From contig OY282381.1 of NCBI GenBank assembly GCA_958295915.1, positions 828,722 through 892,721 of the forward strand: a stretch of DNA of 64,000 nt. Direction: 5' to 3'. A program made the position numbers and the translations under genes. Of the stretch, positions 18,815-27,628 are shown in pieces; within the stretch, counting starts at the first letter, position 1, and each line of letters opens with the position of its first letter. Under the pieces are notes generated by a model. The model saw only the letters and a program-made list of their open reading frames with translations, searched no databases and was not told where the DNA came from. This stretch comes from an uncultured Caldilineaceae bacterium (GTDB lineage Bacteria > Chloroflexota > Anaerolineae > Caldilineales > Caldilineaceae).

Positions 18815-21800
18815 GTGACTACCAAACGCCTTATCGAAGTGGCCTTCCCGTTGAAGCAGACATCGATCGACTCTGTTCATGAGAAGAATGTGCGGCATGG
18901 GCATATCTCCACGCTGCATATCTGGCCGGCGCGGAGACCGCTGGCAGCCGCACGCGCCGCTCTGATCGCCACGCTGCTGCCCGACCCCGGCGACCCGGCA
19001 ACGCGCAAGGCTATCCTGGAACGCATGGCCGGCCGCATCGTCGAAAAGATCGAACGCCGACGCCTGAACGGACGCACGGTGGAGAAGGTCAGGGAGGAGA
19101 CGAGCGGCGGCATTCTTCACTGGGGGCGCGAGCATGGCCCCGATCTGCAGTGGTTCCGCGACGAAATCCGCAAGGCATACGGAGGCCGCGCGCCCAAGGT
19201 GCTCGACCCGTTCGCCGGCGGCGGCGCGATTCCGCTCGAAGCCATGCGCCTGGGCTGCGATGTGACGGCCATGGACATCAACCCGGTGGCCTGGTTCATC
19301 CTCAAGTGCACCCTCGAATATCCCCAGAAGCTCGCCGGTCAGACCAGACCGTTGCCAGAGTTCGCGCTGGCGGATCGCCAGTTCATGGAGGCCTTCCTGA
19401 AGGATAAGGGGTTCAAGGGCACCGGCCTGCGCGCATGCCTGGAGCGGCTCGGACATGGCGACGACAGCGAAATCCAGCTCGACCTCATACGGCGCGACGA
19501 TCCGCTACTCGAGGCAGACCTGGCCTGGCACGTGCGCGCCTGGGGCCGCTGGGCGCTGGCCAGGGCGCGTAAACAGTTGGCTTCCTACTATCCGACCTAT
19601 GCCGATTTCGATCAGGATTTACGGAGTAACAGGAAGAGGCAGGATAGATCCCGCCCTGTTTTCGGGCCGGCGACGCCCGGCAGCGAGGATGAGACACGCC
19701 CTATGCGGCTCCTGGAGCTCGATGAAGAGGGCGTGCCGCAGATCGACCCGCTCAATGCCGAGTTTGACGACGCCTATCTGCGGGAGCCGCGCAACCCGCG
19801 CTGGATCGCCAAGCCCACGGTCGCCTATCTCTGGGCGCGCAGCGTGACATGCAAGCAGTGCCGCGCCGCGCTGCCTCTGCTCAAGACGCGCTGGCTGTGC
19901 AAGAAGGAGCGAAAACGCGTGCTGCTGACAATGAAGCCGAACCCCGAGCGCACAGGCGTCGTCTTCGGCGTGCAGACCGACGCGCCCCACATCGGCGGCA
20001 ACGCGGCCCAGCGGCGGGAACATGATAAGCGCAGCGGCGCGGGGACTATGTCGCGCGCCGGCGCGACCTGCCCCTGTTGCGGCATCATCATGACCATGCA
20101 GGATATCCGCCTCGAAGGGCGGGCCGGACGACTGGGCGCGATGATGACAGCCGTTGTGGTCAATGGGCCGCAGGGCAAGGAGTACCGGCTGCCTACGGAG
20201 CGCGAACGCGCAGTGGCGGATGTGACAGAGGAACAGCTTCAGACGCACTACGCTGACATTCCGTTTGGATTGCCAGAAGAACCGACGCCCAAGGCAGGAG
20301 GCGGTGCATCGCGTGCGTTCTCGGTGGACGGCTACGGGATCGACACGTGGCGCAAGCTGTTTACGAACCGACAGCTTGCTTACTATGCCGTACTGATTGC
20401 GATACTCCGCAGCATCGCCAGCCGACCATCGCCTCATGACATTTTCACGCAAGGTATTCTTGGATATCTGCTGTGTGTTGTCAGCAAGCAGCTTGACTAC
20501 TGCAACATGCTTTGCTCTTGGTATACACAGAACGAACAAATCGCGCACCTGTTCAGTAGATTCGCATTACCAATTAAATGGGATTTTGCAGAGGTATCCC
20601 CCCTGGGAGGCGCCTCCGGTAGCTGGGAATCAATGCTGAAATCTGTCACGAAGTCTATTGATACGGCTATTACAATGCCCAATCCGATAGCGCGTCCGAC
20701 GGTTTCCTGTGGTTCCGCAATCAGCATTTCCGGACAGTTCGATGTGATAATCACTGACCCACCGTACTATGATGCTATACCCTACTCAGACTGTATGGAC
20801 TTCTTTCATGTGTGGCTTAGGCGATCTACGCATGGCATGTCTCCAGAAATGGACACAGCGTTTTGTGAGGCGCTCGGGCCGAAATGGAATGAAGATGTTG
20901 GCGATGGCGAGCTGATTGACGATGCCAGCCGATTTGGCGGCGATAGAACAAGATCCAAGAAGAACTACGAAGACGGCATGGCACGAGCGTTTCAGGCCTG
21001 CCAGGCCGCGCTACAACCTGATGGGCGACTCGTTGTCGTATTCGCCAACAAGCAACCCGATGCCTGGGAGACGCTGGTAGCCGCCCTCATCCGGGCCAGC
21101 TTCGTCGTTAACGGATCCTGGCCCATCCAGACGGAGATGAGCAATCGAATGCGCGCACAGACATCAGCAGCCCTAGCGTCATCGGTCTGGATCGTCTGCA
21201 AGAAACGCCCGCCGGCCCGCCCCGGCTGGGACAGCGCCGTCCTCAATGAGATGCGCCAGAATATCACCCAGCAGCTGCGCGACTTCTGGGACGCAGGCAT
21301 TCGCGGGCCAGACTTCGTGTGGGCCGCGACCGGCCCGGCCCTGGAAGCCTTCAGCAAGTACCCGGTGGTCAAGAAGGCCAACGCCCCCAACCAGCTGATG
21401 TCCGTTTCAGAGTTCCTGCGCGAGGTGCGGCGCATGGTGGTCGATTTCGTCGTCGGGCGCGTGCTGACCAGTGACGGCGAGCAAGATGTGAGCGGGCTCG
21501 ACGATGTGACTACCTACTATCTGCTGCACCGCCATGACTTCGGTATGGGCGAGGCGCCGGTCGGCGGCTGCATCCTCTACGCGCTGTCGTGCAATCTCTC
21601 CGACTCGGCCCTGGCGAATCAGTACGACCTGTTGGCTCAAGCGGGCAAGAGAGGGGCCGGCGACGAGATCGAAGGCAATGGCATGGCCGAGGAAGAGGCA
21701 GCGGCGATGGGCAGCGGCGGCGCCAAGGTAAGGCTCAAGCCATGGAACCGGCGTCGGGGCTGTCACATCGGCCTTGAAGGGCCAGCCGGGCGGCCCGCGC

Positions 21801-22042
21801 CTCTGATCGATCAGGTTCACAAGCTGATGCATCTCTGGCGCGCGGGAGATCAGGTCAAGATCGACGACTATCTCGACAGGCGCGGACCGCAGCGCAATGC
21901 CCTGTTCGTTCAGATCCTGCAGGCGCTTATCGAGCTGGCCGCAGCCGGCTCCGACGAGCGCGCCATTCTCGAAGCCCTGAGCAATCATATCGCCGCGCGC
22001 GGGGATCTGGGCGCGCCGCGTCAGAGGCAGCTTCAATTTTGA
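18815..22042 (+). CDS. DUF1156 DNA methylase with zinc-ribbon (solitary)
   Basis: Large protein of 1075 aa. The N-terminal DUF1156 region carries KQTSIDSVHEKNVRHGHIST and WPARRPLAAARAAL. SAM-binding motif I is VLDPFAGGGAIPLEAMRLG near residue 130. Two Cys pairs (CKQC and CPCC, residues ~347-430) look like a zinc ribbon, and the catalytic motif IV is ITDPPYYDA near residue 647. It probably methylates adenine-N6 or cytosine-N4. Relatives are often beside DUF499 and DUF3780 defence genes, but none is here. The start is GTG. Residues ~265-276 are encoded by a family-C repeat, and roughly 20390-20960 is less GC-rich than the flanks. Role in defence or epigenetics: inference. Confidence 0.88.
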   Translation: MTTKRLIEVAFPLKQTSIDSVHEKNVRHGHISTLHIWPARRPLAAARAALIATLLPDPGDPATRKAILERMAGRIVEKIERRRLNGRTVEKVREETSGGILHWGREHGPDLQWFRDEIRKAYGGRAPKVLDPFAGGGAIPLEAMRLGCDVTAMDINPVAWFILKCTLEYPQKLAGQTRPLPEFALADRQFMEAFLKDKGFKGTGLRACLERLGHGDDSEIQLDLIRRDDPLLEADLAWHVRAWGRWALARARKQLASYYPTYADFDQDLRSNRKRQDRSRPVFGPATPGSEDETRPMRLLELDEEGVPQIDPLNAEFDDAYLREPRNPRWIAKPTVAYLWARSVTCKQCRAALPLLKTRWLCKKERKRVLLTMKPNPERTGVVFGVQTDAPHIGGNAAQRREHDKRSGAGTMSRAGATCPCCGIIMTMQDIRLEGRAGRLGAMMTAVVVNGPQGKEYRLPTERERAVADVTEEQLQTHYADIPFGLPEEPTPKAGGGASRAFSVDGYGIDTWRKLFTNRQLAYYAVLIAILRSIASRPSPHDIFTQGILGYLLCVVSKQLDYCNMLCSWYTQNEQIAHLFSRFALPIKWDFAEVSPLGGASGSWESMLKSVTKSIDTAITMPNPIARPTVSCGSAISISGQFDVIITDPPYYDAIPYSDCMDFFHVWLRRSTHGMSPEMDTAFCEALGPKWNEDVGDGELIDDASRFGGDRTRSKKNYEDGMARAFQACQAALQPDGRLVVVFANKQPDAWETLVAALIRASFVVNGSWPIQTEMSNRMRAQTSAALASSVWIVCKKRPPARPGWDSAVLNEMRQNITQQLRDFWDAGIRGPDFVWAATGPALEAFSKYPVVKKANAPNQLMSVSEFLREVRRMVVDFVVGRVLTSDGEQDVSGLDDVTTYYLLHRHDFGMGEAPVGGCILYALSCNLSDSALANQYDLLAQAGKRGAGDEIEGNGMAEEEAAAMGSGGAKVRLKPWNRRRGCHIGLEGPAGRPAPLIDQVHKLMHLWRAGDQVKIDDYLDRRGPQRNALFVQILQALIELAAAGSDERAILEALSNHIAARGDLGAPRQRQLQF
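19609..19646 (+). repeat. Family C repeat inside the DUF1156 gene
   Basis: GATCAGGATTTACGGAGTAA and CAGGAAGAGGCAGGAT read as DQDLRSNRKRQD in the protein. The core resembles the intergenic family-C copies at 10867, 28706, 39832 and 61481. It keeps the frame open. Confidence 0.55.
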
Positions 22043-22182
22043 AAAGAAACGCAATGATGTAAGGAAAACCAGGAAGTTCCTTGCGACTTTGCGCCTTGGC
22101 GGCTTTGCGTTGCATTTGTTCAAAAAAAACGCCAGGACGCAAAGAAAACCCAGAAACTCACCCCCATTTTGAGACGCGCTTC
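22043..22182. repeat. Family A repeats upstream of the third ABC cassette
   Basis: Family-A cores run from GAAAAGAAACGCAATGATG to 22145. They are followed by CAGAAACTCACCCCCATTT and a gacgcgc tail (22150-22182), which recurs with small changes at 61552-61582. No gene in the 243-nt gap. Confidence 0.75.
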
Positions 22183-22194
22183 AGTAGATAAAAG

Positions 22195-22222
22195 TTGACA
22201 ATGTGACCGATTTCCATAGGAT
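22195..22222 (+). promoter_or_regulatory. Sigma70-like promoter for the third ABC cassette
   Basis: TTGACA (22195-22200), a 16-base spacer and TAGGAT (22217-22222), 64 nt before the binding-protein ATG. Confidence 0.55.
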
Positions 22223-22285
22223 TACGCACATCCCCTTCTGGGGTATCACAGACGCGTTCATAATCGCTTTCACGGAGGACCCACC

Positions 22286-23608
22286 ATGACGCACAGAGAG
22301 AAGATGACAAGGCGAACGTTTCTCAGACTCGGAGGGACGGTTGCCGGGGCTGCGGCTCTGGCCGCGTGCGCGCCGGTCGCATCGCCCCAAGATGACAGCT
22401 CAACAGCCGGCGCGTCGGCTGCGGAACCGATAACGATTCGTTATGGCCGTCACGACCCCGGCGGTGGGGTCAATATTACCCTCGACGCGTTCCGCGAAGA
22501 GTACCCTGACATTGACGTAAAAATAGAGCAGATTGGCGAATTCCACGCCAAGATCCCGGCCCTGGCCGCGGCCGGCACCTTGCCTGACGTTGTCCGCAGC
22601 TGGGAGGCGATGGCGCTCGATTTAGGGCGCAACAATCAGTTCATCGACACGCAGCCGTATGTGGATGGCGAGATGAATTTCAATCCGGAGGACTTTTACG
22701 AAAACTGGTGGAACTATCCGGTTGAGGAAGGCAAACGCTTCGGCATTCCCGATGCGGCCGCGCCCCATGTGACCTTCTACAACGCGGATCTATTCGATGC
22801 CGCCGGTGTCGAATATCCGGACAAGGATAGTTTCACCTGGACGGATTTTGAAGAGAAAGCCCGGGCCATCAGCGATCCGGACAATCAGATTTGGGGATCG
22901 GAGACGATCCCGGTTGGCTGGCATATGTTCAGCGTCAAACAGGTGTGGCAGAATGATGGCCGCTTCTATAGCCCGGACTACCGGGAATGCTGGCTTGACA
23001 AGCCGGAGACGATTCAGGCGATTCAGTTTTGGGCGGATATGCTGCTGGATGGGAATGTGATGCCTTCCCCGTCTCAGATTGTAGGGATTGGCGGGGCTGG
23101 CGCGGCAGCGGAGCTTTTGGCGGCCGGCAAGATCGGCATGCAGCGCATGGGATCCTGGATTACCGGCAGCCTGGTGGAGGCAGGCTTCCGCTTCAATGTT
23201 GTAGCGGAGCCGAGTCAGGCCCGACGGGACACCATTACCCACGGCGCGTTCAATGCCATTGCCGCCACCTCCGACAACAAAGACGCAGCCTGGACATGGC
23301 TGAACTACAACACCAGCACCCAGGGCATCTACAACTATGCCTCAGAAGCGAATTTCCCCGGCACTCGCCGCTCTTCCAATGCCATCGAACCTTTCCCCTG
23401 GGTCGCGGATGTGGACTTTGAAGTGGATTGGGATGTGATACCCGAAGCATTGGACTACGGACACATCCTGCCAGGACCGGCCAATGAGGGCGAATCTCTG
23501 AAGCTAATCGGCGACGCGCTGGAGAAGGTCTATTCCGGCGTTGCCAAAGCCGCGGAGATCTTCCCCGATGTGGCGTCCCATGTGACGGACGTGATTGCGG
23601 ATATTTAG
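22286..23608 (+). CDS. Sugar ABC transporter substrate-binding lipoprotein
   Basis: Binding protein of 440 aa. A Tat-like signal (TRRTFLRLGG, residues 8-17) is followed by lipobox LAAC with Cys28. The mature part begins ITIRYGRHDPGG, with the family-1 core WEAMALDLGRNNQFIDTQPY. GGAGG lies at good distance from the ATG. It is separated from its permease by a large hairpin (23634-23713). Confidence 0.93.
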   Translation: MTHREKMTRRTFLRLGGTVAGAAALAACAPVASPQDDSSTAGASAAEPITIRYGRHDPGGGVNITLDAFREEYPDIDVKIEQIGEFHAKIPALAAAGTLPDVVRSWEAMALDLGRNNQFIDTQPYVDGEMNFNPEDFYENWWNYPVEEGKRFGIPDAAAPHVTFYNADLFDAAGVEYPDKDSFTWTDFEEKARAISDPDNQIWGSETIPVGWHMFSVKQVWQNDGRFYSPDYRECWLDKPETIQAIQFWADMLLDGNVMPSPSQIVGIGGAGAAAELLAAGKIGMQRMGSWITGSLVEAGFRFNVVAEPSQARRDTITHGAFNAIAATSDNKDAAWTWLNYNTSTQGIYNYASEANFPGTRRSSNAIEPFPWVADVDFEVDWDVIPEALDYGHILPGPANEGESLKLIGDALEKVYSGVAKAAEIFPDVASHVTDVIADI

Positions 23609-23633
23609 AGAGCCATGCATTGACGACCAGCGC

Positions 23634-23713
23634 CCGCAGGGGATTGGGCTGCTGTAGCGTACGATTCGATAGAGCGCATACTGCAGCTATATGAATCACG
23701 CAATCCCCTGCGG
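23634..23713 (+). repeat. 80-nt inverted-repeat hairpin between binding protein and permease
   Basis: Perfect 13-bp outer arms: CCGCAGGGGATTG (23634-23646) and CAATCCCCTGCGG (23701-23713). An inner imperfect stem follows (GCTGCTGTA with TACTGCAGC, then GCG with CGC). It starts 26 nt after the stop codon. There is no T run, so a processing, stabilising or partial-attenuation element, or a small palindromic insertion, is more likely than a simple terminator. Confidence 0.75.
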
Positions 23714-23822
23714 CTTCAATCAACGCCATTCAAGAAGTTTTCCTCCTGACACAATAGGGAGCGGGAACGGATCCCTTTGAGGCGAACTTTCTTGCGCGAC
23801 GCTCTCATAGGAGTAGCTACCT

Positions 23823-24749
23823 GTGAACACGACCGGTTTTACAGTTCACAATACCATCTGGCGTAGCAGGCGTCTACGCGATGCATTGGTCGCATACGCG
23901 TTCATTCTGCCCTGGATCATCGGCTTTGTTCTCTTCGTCGGCGGCCCTATCGTGGCCTCCTTCGGTCTCAGCTTCTTCCGCTGGAAGATGATCGCGCCTC
24001 CAAGGTTCTATGGATTGACTCATTACATCAATATGTTTACCTCGGATGAGCTGTTCCGTATTTCCATCTGGGTGACATTCAAATTTGTACTGATTTCTGT
24101 CCCTATCGGGCAGATCCTGGCTTTGGGGCTGGCCCTGCTGTTGAATCAACGGGTTGTGATGTTGGGTTTCTGGCGCTCGGTATTTTATCTGCCGGCGGTT
24201 GTCAGTGGGGTGGCGGGGTCGATCATTTGGGTATGGATGTATCACAACGAATTGGGCATCGTGAACAACGGGCTGCAACTTATCGGTCTGGAGGGTCGCA
24301 ACTGGCTTTTCGATAGGCCAATGGTTCTGGGCGCGCTGGTCGTCAAAAGTCTCTGGAATATCGGCATACCGATGGTCATCTATCTGGCGGCGTTGCAGGG
24401 TCTGCCTCAGCAGTTGTATGAAGCGGCCGATATCGATGGCGCAGGTGAGGGGGCAAAGTTTTTCGCCATCACCCTGCCCATGCTGTCCCCCGCTATCTTC
24501 TTCAACGTCGTCATGGGGATCATCACATCGGTACAGACCTTCGCTGAACCGTATGTGATGACTGGCGGCGGCCCGGACAACGCGACGCTTTTCCTGGGCC
24601 TCCATCTATACCAAAGCGCGTTCCATTTTCTGAAAATGGGCTATGCTTCGGCGATGGCCTGGATCATGTTTCTGATTATCTTCGGCCTGACAGCCTTCCA
24701 GTTTCGTCTTGCCAGTCGGTGGGTGTACTACGAGGGCGACGCGCGCTAA
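23823..24749 (+). CDS. ABC sugar transporter permease, MalF/UgpA type
   Basis: Inner-membrane permease of 308 aa. The first membrane segment is in the DALVAYAFILPWIIGFVLF region. The EAA loop is QLYEAADIDGAGEGAKFF near residue 199, and TLPMLSPAI follows. Start GTG with AGGAG 11 nt upstream. It is followed after 19 nt by its partner permease. Confidence 0.93.
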   Translation: MNTTGFTVHNTIWRSRRLRDALVAYAFILPWIIGFVLFVGGPIVASFGLSFFRWKMIAPPRFYGLTHYINMFTSDELFRISIWVTFKFVLISVPIGQILALGLALLLNQRVVMLGFWRSVFYLPAVVSGVAGSIIWVWMYHNELGIVNNGLQLIGLEGRNWLFDRPMVLGALVVKSLWNIGIPMVIYLAALQGLPQQLYEAADIDGAGEGAKFFAITLPMLSPAIFFNVVMGIITSVQTFAEPYVMTGGGPDNATLFLGLHLYQSAFHFLKMGYASAMAWIMFLIIFGLTAFQFRLASRWVYYEGDAR

Positions 24750-24768
24750 TCCGTTGGGAGATGAGGAA

Positions 24769-25716
24769 GTGGCAGTTGGCGACAAACCGGCTCCGCCGGC
24801 AGAAAGGCTGAACGGTCAGGCATACGCGCGGCCCAGCAGACTGCGCGCAATTCTAATCGGCAATCGCTTCCACACCGGTTTTGTGCGCCTGTCCGTTATC
24901 TACATTCTCTTGATTGTGTTGGCGTTTCTTTTTCTGCTCCCCTTCTATTGGATGGTGAACACAGCCCTCAAACCGGCCAATCAGGTCTTTACCTTGCCGC
25001 CCACCTGGATTCCGCAACCGGCGATGTGGTCGAACTTCTACACCGCCTTGACGACGACCACATACGAGTCGGCTCCGCCGGTCTACCACTACGCGATCAA
25101 CACGATAATTATTACTGTCAACGGTGTGGCTGCTACGCTTTTCTCCAGTTCGCTGGTGGCCTATGCCTTCGCCCGCCTGGAGTTCCCAGGGAAAGATGTC
25201 ATTTTTCTGGGCATCCTGAGTACGCTCATGATCCCGTTCGCGGTTGTGATGGTGCCCCAGTTCATCATCTGGCGGCATCTGAACTGGCTGGACACCCTAT
25301 GGCCGCTGATGATTCCCCACTGGTTTGGCTCGGCATGGAATATCTTTCTGTTGCGCCAGTTTTTTATGACGATTCCCAGAGAATATGACGAGGCGGCCTT
25401 TCTCGACGGCGCGTCCCGGTGGCATATTTTCATTCGGATTGTTCTGCCTCTCTCGAAGCCGGCGCTGGCCGCGGTAGCCGTATTCGCTTTCGTATTCTTC
25501 TGGAACGATTTCCTCGGCCCCCTGATTATCCTATCGACGCCAGAAAACTTTACGCTGACCATTTTCCTGGCAAATTTCTCTGTGGCGTATCGCGGGACGC
25601 CTTGGAACTTGTACATGGCCGCCGCGCTCATTATTATTTTGCCCTGCCTGATCCTCTTCTTCTTTTCCCAAAATGCCTTTCTGAAAGGGATTACCGTCAC
25701 CGATATCAAAGGATGA
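24769..25716 (+). CDS. ABC sugar transporter permease, MalG type
   Basis: Inner-membrane permease of 315 aa. The EAA loop is EYDEAAFLDGASRWHIF near residue 204, and the C terminus is FLKGITVTDIKG. I start it at GTG 24769 with GGGAG 8 nt upstream; the longer frame from 24709 lies inside the previous gene. A short hydrophilic N-terminal tail precedes the first span. Confidence 0.92.
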   Translation: MAVGDKPAPPAERLNGQAYARPSRLRAILIGNRFHTGFVRLSVIYILLIVLAFLFLLPFYWMVNTALKPANQVFTLPPTWIPQPAMWSNFYTALTTTTYESAPPVYHYAINTIIITVNGVAATLFSSSLVAYAFARLEFPGKDVIFLGILSTLMIPFAVVMVPQFIIWRHLNWLDTLWPLMIPHWFGSAWNIFLLRQFFMTIPREYDEAAFLDGASRWHIFIRIVLPLSKPALAAVAVFAFVFFWNDFLGPLIILSTPENFTLTIFLANFSVAYRGTPWNLYMAAALIIILPCLILFFFSQNAFLKGITVTDIKG

Positions 25717-25891
25717 GAGCATAGTGCGCCAAGGATTCGGGAGAGGTATTCAGAGGTATTGCATTGCGGAGAAAATAGGATAGAATGGAAGAGGAACCAG
25801 AAATCTTCCGTGCGACTTTGCTCCCCATCTTCGACAGTTGTCCGTATGCCAGAACGTATCGCGGCTATCCGATGCGATAGGTGAGAAGACA

Positions 25892-26187
25892 ATGTTCCAA
25901 ACGCCAAAGTATATCCAAAATGGTTTTTCAATATTCTTTCCTCGTCAATTTACGATTCGACGTAAAGTCAATGAATTCGAAGACCTGCTTGTTGGTCAAT
26001 ATTTTCAGCCACAGGTTATTCCAGTCTGAGATTGGTTATTCCAGGTATCGCGGATAATGCGGATAATGATGAGTATATCTACTTCGAAGATGAGGACAAC
26101 TACGGGACGGAGATGGTTTCAGCAGAGAATTTAGCCAATAAGATCATCTGGTTGCAGCGGGTTTGTCGTCATGCTGAGACCATCTGA
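25892..26187 (+). pseudogene. Probable frameshifted remnant of a small gene
   Basis: In the 670-nt gap between permease and dehydratase, an AT-richer stretch encodes two pieces in adjacent frames. One is MFQTPKYIQNGFSIFFPR to QPQVIPV (ATG 25892, stop 26027-26029). The other is LRLVIPGIADNADNDEYIYF to RVCRHAETI (stop 26185-26187). Together they read like one acidic soluble protein of ~95 residues broken by a frameshift near 26025. I do not recognise the family. The rest of the gap shows no gene. Confidence 0.4.
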
Positions 26188-26385
26188 TGACAATAATGGG
26201 CAGCATCCGCTTCTACTCGCAAGTGATGCGGCGAAAATACTATACTGAAATTAAGGCGTACCCAAATTGTCGGCGAAACGAGCCTGGAATGATCAAAATC
26301 TGTCACAATGTCGAGCTGCCATCCATATCATCTGGCGCCCTGTGCTCTTGCGCAGGGCTTTCTTCATCAACACGGAGAAACAGGG

Positions 26386-27552
26386 ATGAAAGTCAAAGAG
26401 ATCCGCGCATTTGAGATCACCACCAATCCGCGGCCACAGACGAAACCGCGCGCGCCCAGCCGGGCGGAGACGATCCATATGAACCGCCCGATGGGGCGCT
26501 ATCCCCGCTTCCCTAACGGGGAAGGGCACGTCTCCTTCGCTACATGGAAACGCCCGGCGGTCATCGTCACGGCGGAAGACGGCACACAGGGTTTTGGCCT
26601 CTCCCTCTACGGCCCGCCGGTGACCCGCATCATCAACGAGCATCTTGGCCCCAATCTCATCGGCGAAAACGCCATGGCCACAGAAAAACTGTGGGATATG
26701 ATGGTGCGCCTTTGCGCCGCATTCAGCCCCACCGGTATGACCAGCTACGCCATCAGCGCGCTGGATGTGGCTCTGTGGGATTTGAAAGGGAAGCTGCTGG
26801 GGCTGCCGGTCTACGAGCTGCTGGGCGGACCCCAAAAGGAGAAGATCTTCTGCTATGCATCCGGTTTCGATCAGGAATGGTATATGGAGCTGGGCTTCAG
26901 AGCGACTAAACTGTTCAGCCCCTGGGGGCCGGAACACGGACTGGAAGGACTGAACAGATTGGAAGAGCTGGTGGCCAACACTCGCGAAACCATCGGTGAC
27001 GATGTGGAGCTGATGTTGGATGCCTGGACAGGGTACGATAGCGAATACACGGTGCGAGTGGCCGAACGGCTGCGGCCCTACAACCTCAAATGGCTGGAAG
27101 ACTATATCGCGGCAGAAGATCTTCTGGGCTACGAGGCGATCCGGCGACGACTCCCCTGGCAGACGCTGGCCAGCGGCGAGCACTGGTACAATCTGGCGCC
27201 CTTTGCCGCAGCCGCAGGCAAACGTCTGGTGGACATCTTCCAGCCAGACGTGCTCTGGTGCGGCGGCATGACCGCGGCGGCGAAGATCTGCCATCTGGCC
27301 CAAGCGAATCATATTTCTGTCATTGCCCATGGTGGCATGAACTACCCCTTTGGCCAACATCTGTCCATGGCCATGCCTGCCGTCACCTGGGGCGAACGCT
27401 CGGAGGGCGTCTCCGCGCCCGGCGTACCCCTGAAGGAGATGGTCAAACTGCCGGGCACTGCGGTCATTGAAGATGGCTATGCGCGCCCCAGCGATGCGCC
27501 CGGTTTCGGTCTTGAAATCGACGAGGCCTGGCTGGAACAGGCCGCGGCCTGA
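26386..27552 (+). CDS. Enolase-superfamily dehydratase, L-rhamnonate-dehydratase-like
   Basis: Protein of 388 aa. The barrel region aligns with my recall of L-rhamnonate dehydratase: Asp in LDAWTGYDSEYT, Glu in KWLEDYIAAED, Glu in ASGEHWYN, then QPDVLWCGGMT and the His in IAHGGMNYPFG. It is expected to dehydrate an aldonate such as L-rhamnonate or a relative to a 2-keto-3-deoxy acid. Start ATG 26386 with GGAGAAACAGGG upstream; the longer frame from 26308 is rejected. It lies behind the third ABC cassette. The exact substrate is not determinable. Confidence 0.88.
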   Translation: MKVKEIRAFEITTNPRPQTKPRAPSRAETIHMNRPMGRYPRFPNGEGHVSFATWKRPAVIVTAEDGTQGFGLSLYGPPVTRIINEHLGPNLIGENAMATEKLWDMMVRLCAAFSPTGMTSYAISALDVALWDLKGKLLGLPVYELLGGPQKEKIFCYASGFDQEWYMELGFRATKLFSPWGPEHGLEGLNRLEELVANTRETIGDDVELMLDAWTGYDSEYTVRVAERLRPYNLKWLEDYIAAEDLLGYEAIRRRLPWQTLASGEHWYNLAPFAAAAGKRLVDIFQPDVLWCGGMTAAAKICHLAQANHISVIAHGGMNYPFGQHLSMAMPAVTWGERSEGVSAPGVPLKEMVKLPGTAVIEDGYARPSDAPGFGLEIDEAWLEQAAA

Positions 27553-27554
27553 AC

Positions 27555-27590
27555 AGCAGTGGTTAGCGATCAGTGGTCACTGTATGCAAT
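27555..27590 (+). repeat. Family B repeat between dehydratase and monooxygenase
   Basis: CAGTGGTTAGCGATCAGTGG follows the dehydratase stop codon by 5 nt, then TCACTG. Confidence 0.6.
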
Positions 27591-27628
27591 TGCCCACTGT
27601 CCCTTACAGCAACTTTGGAGATATGTCC

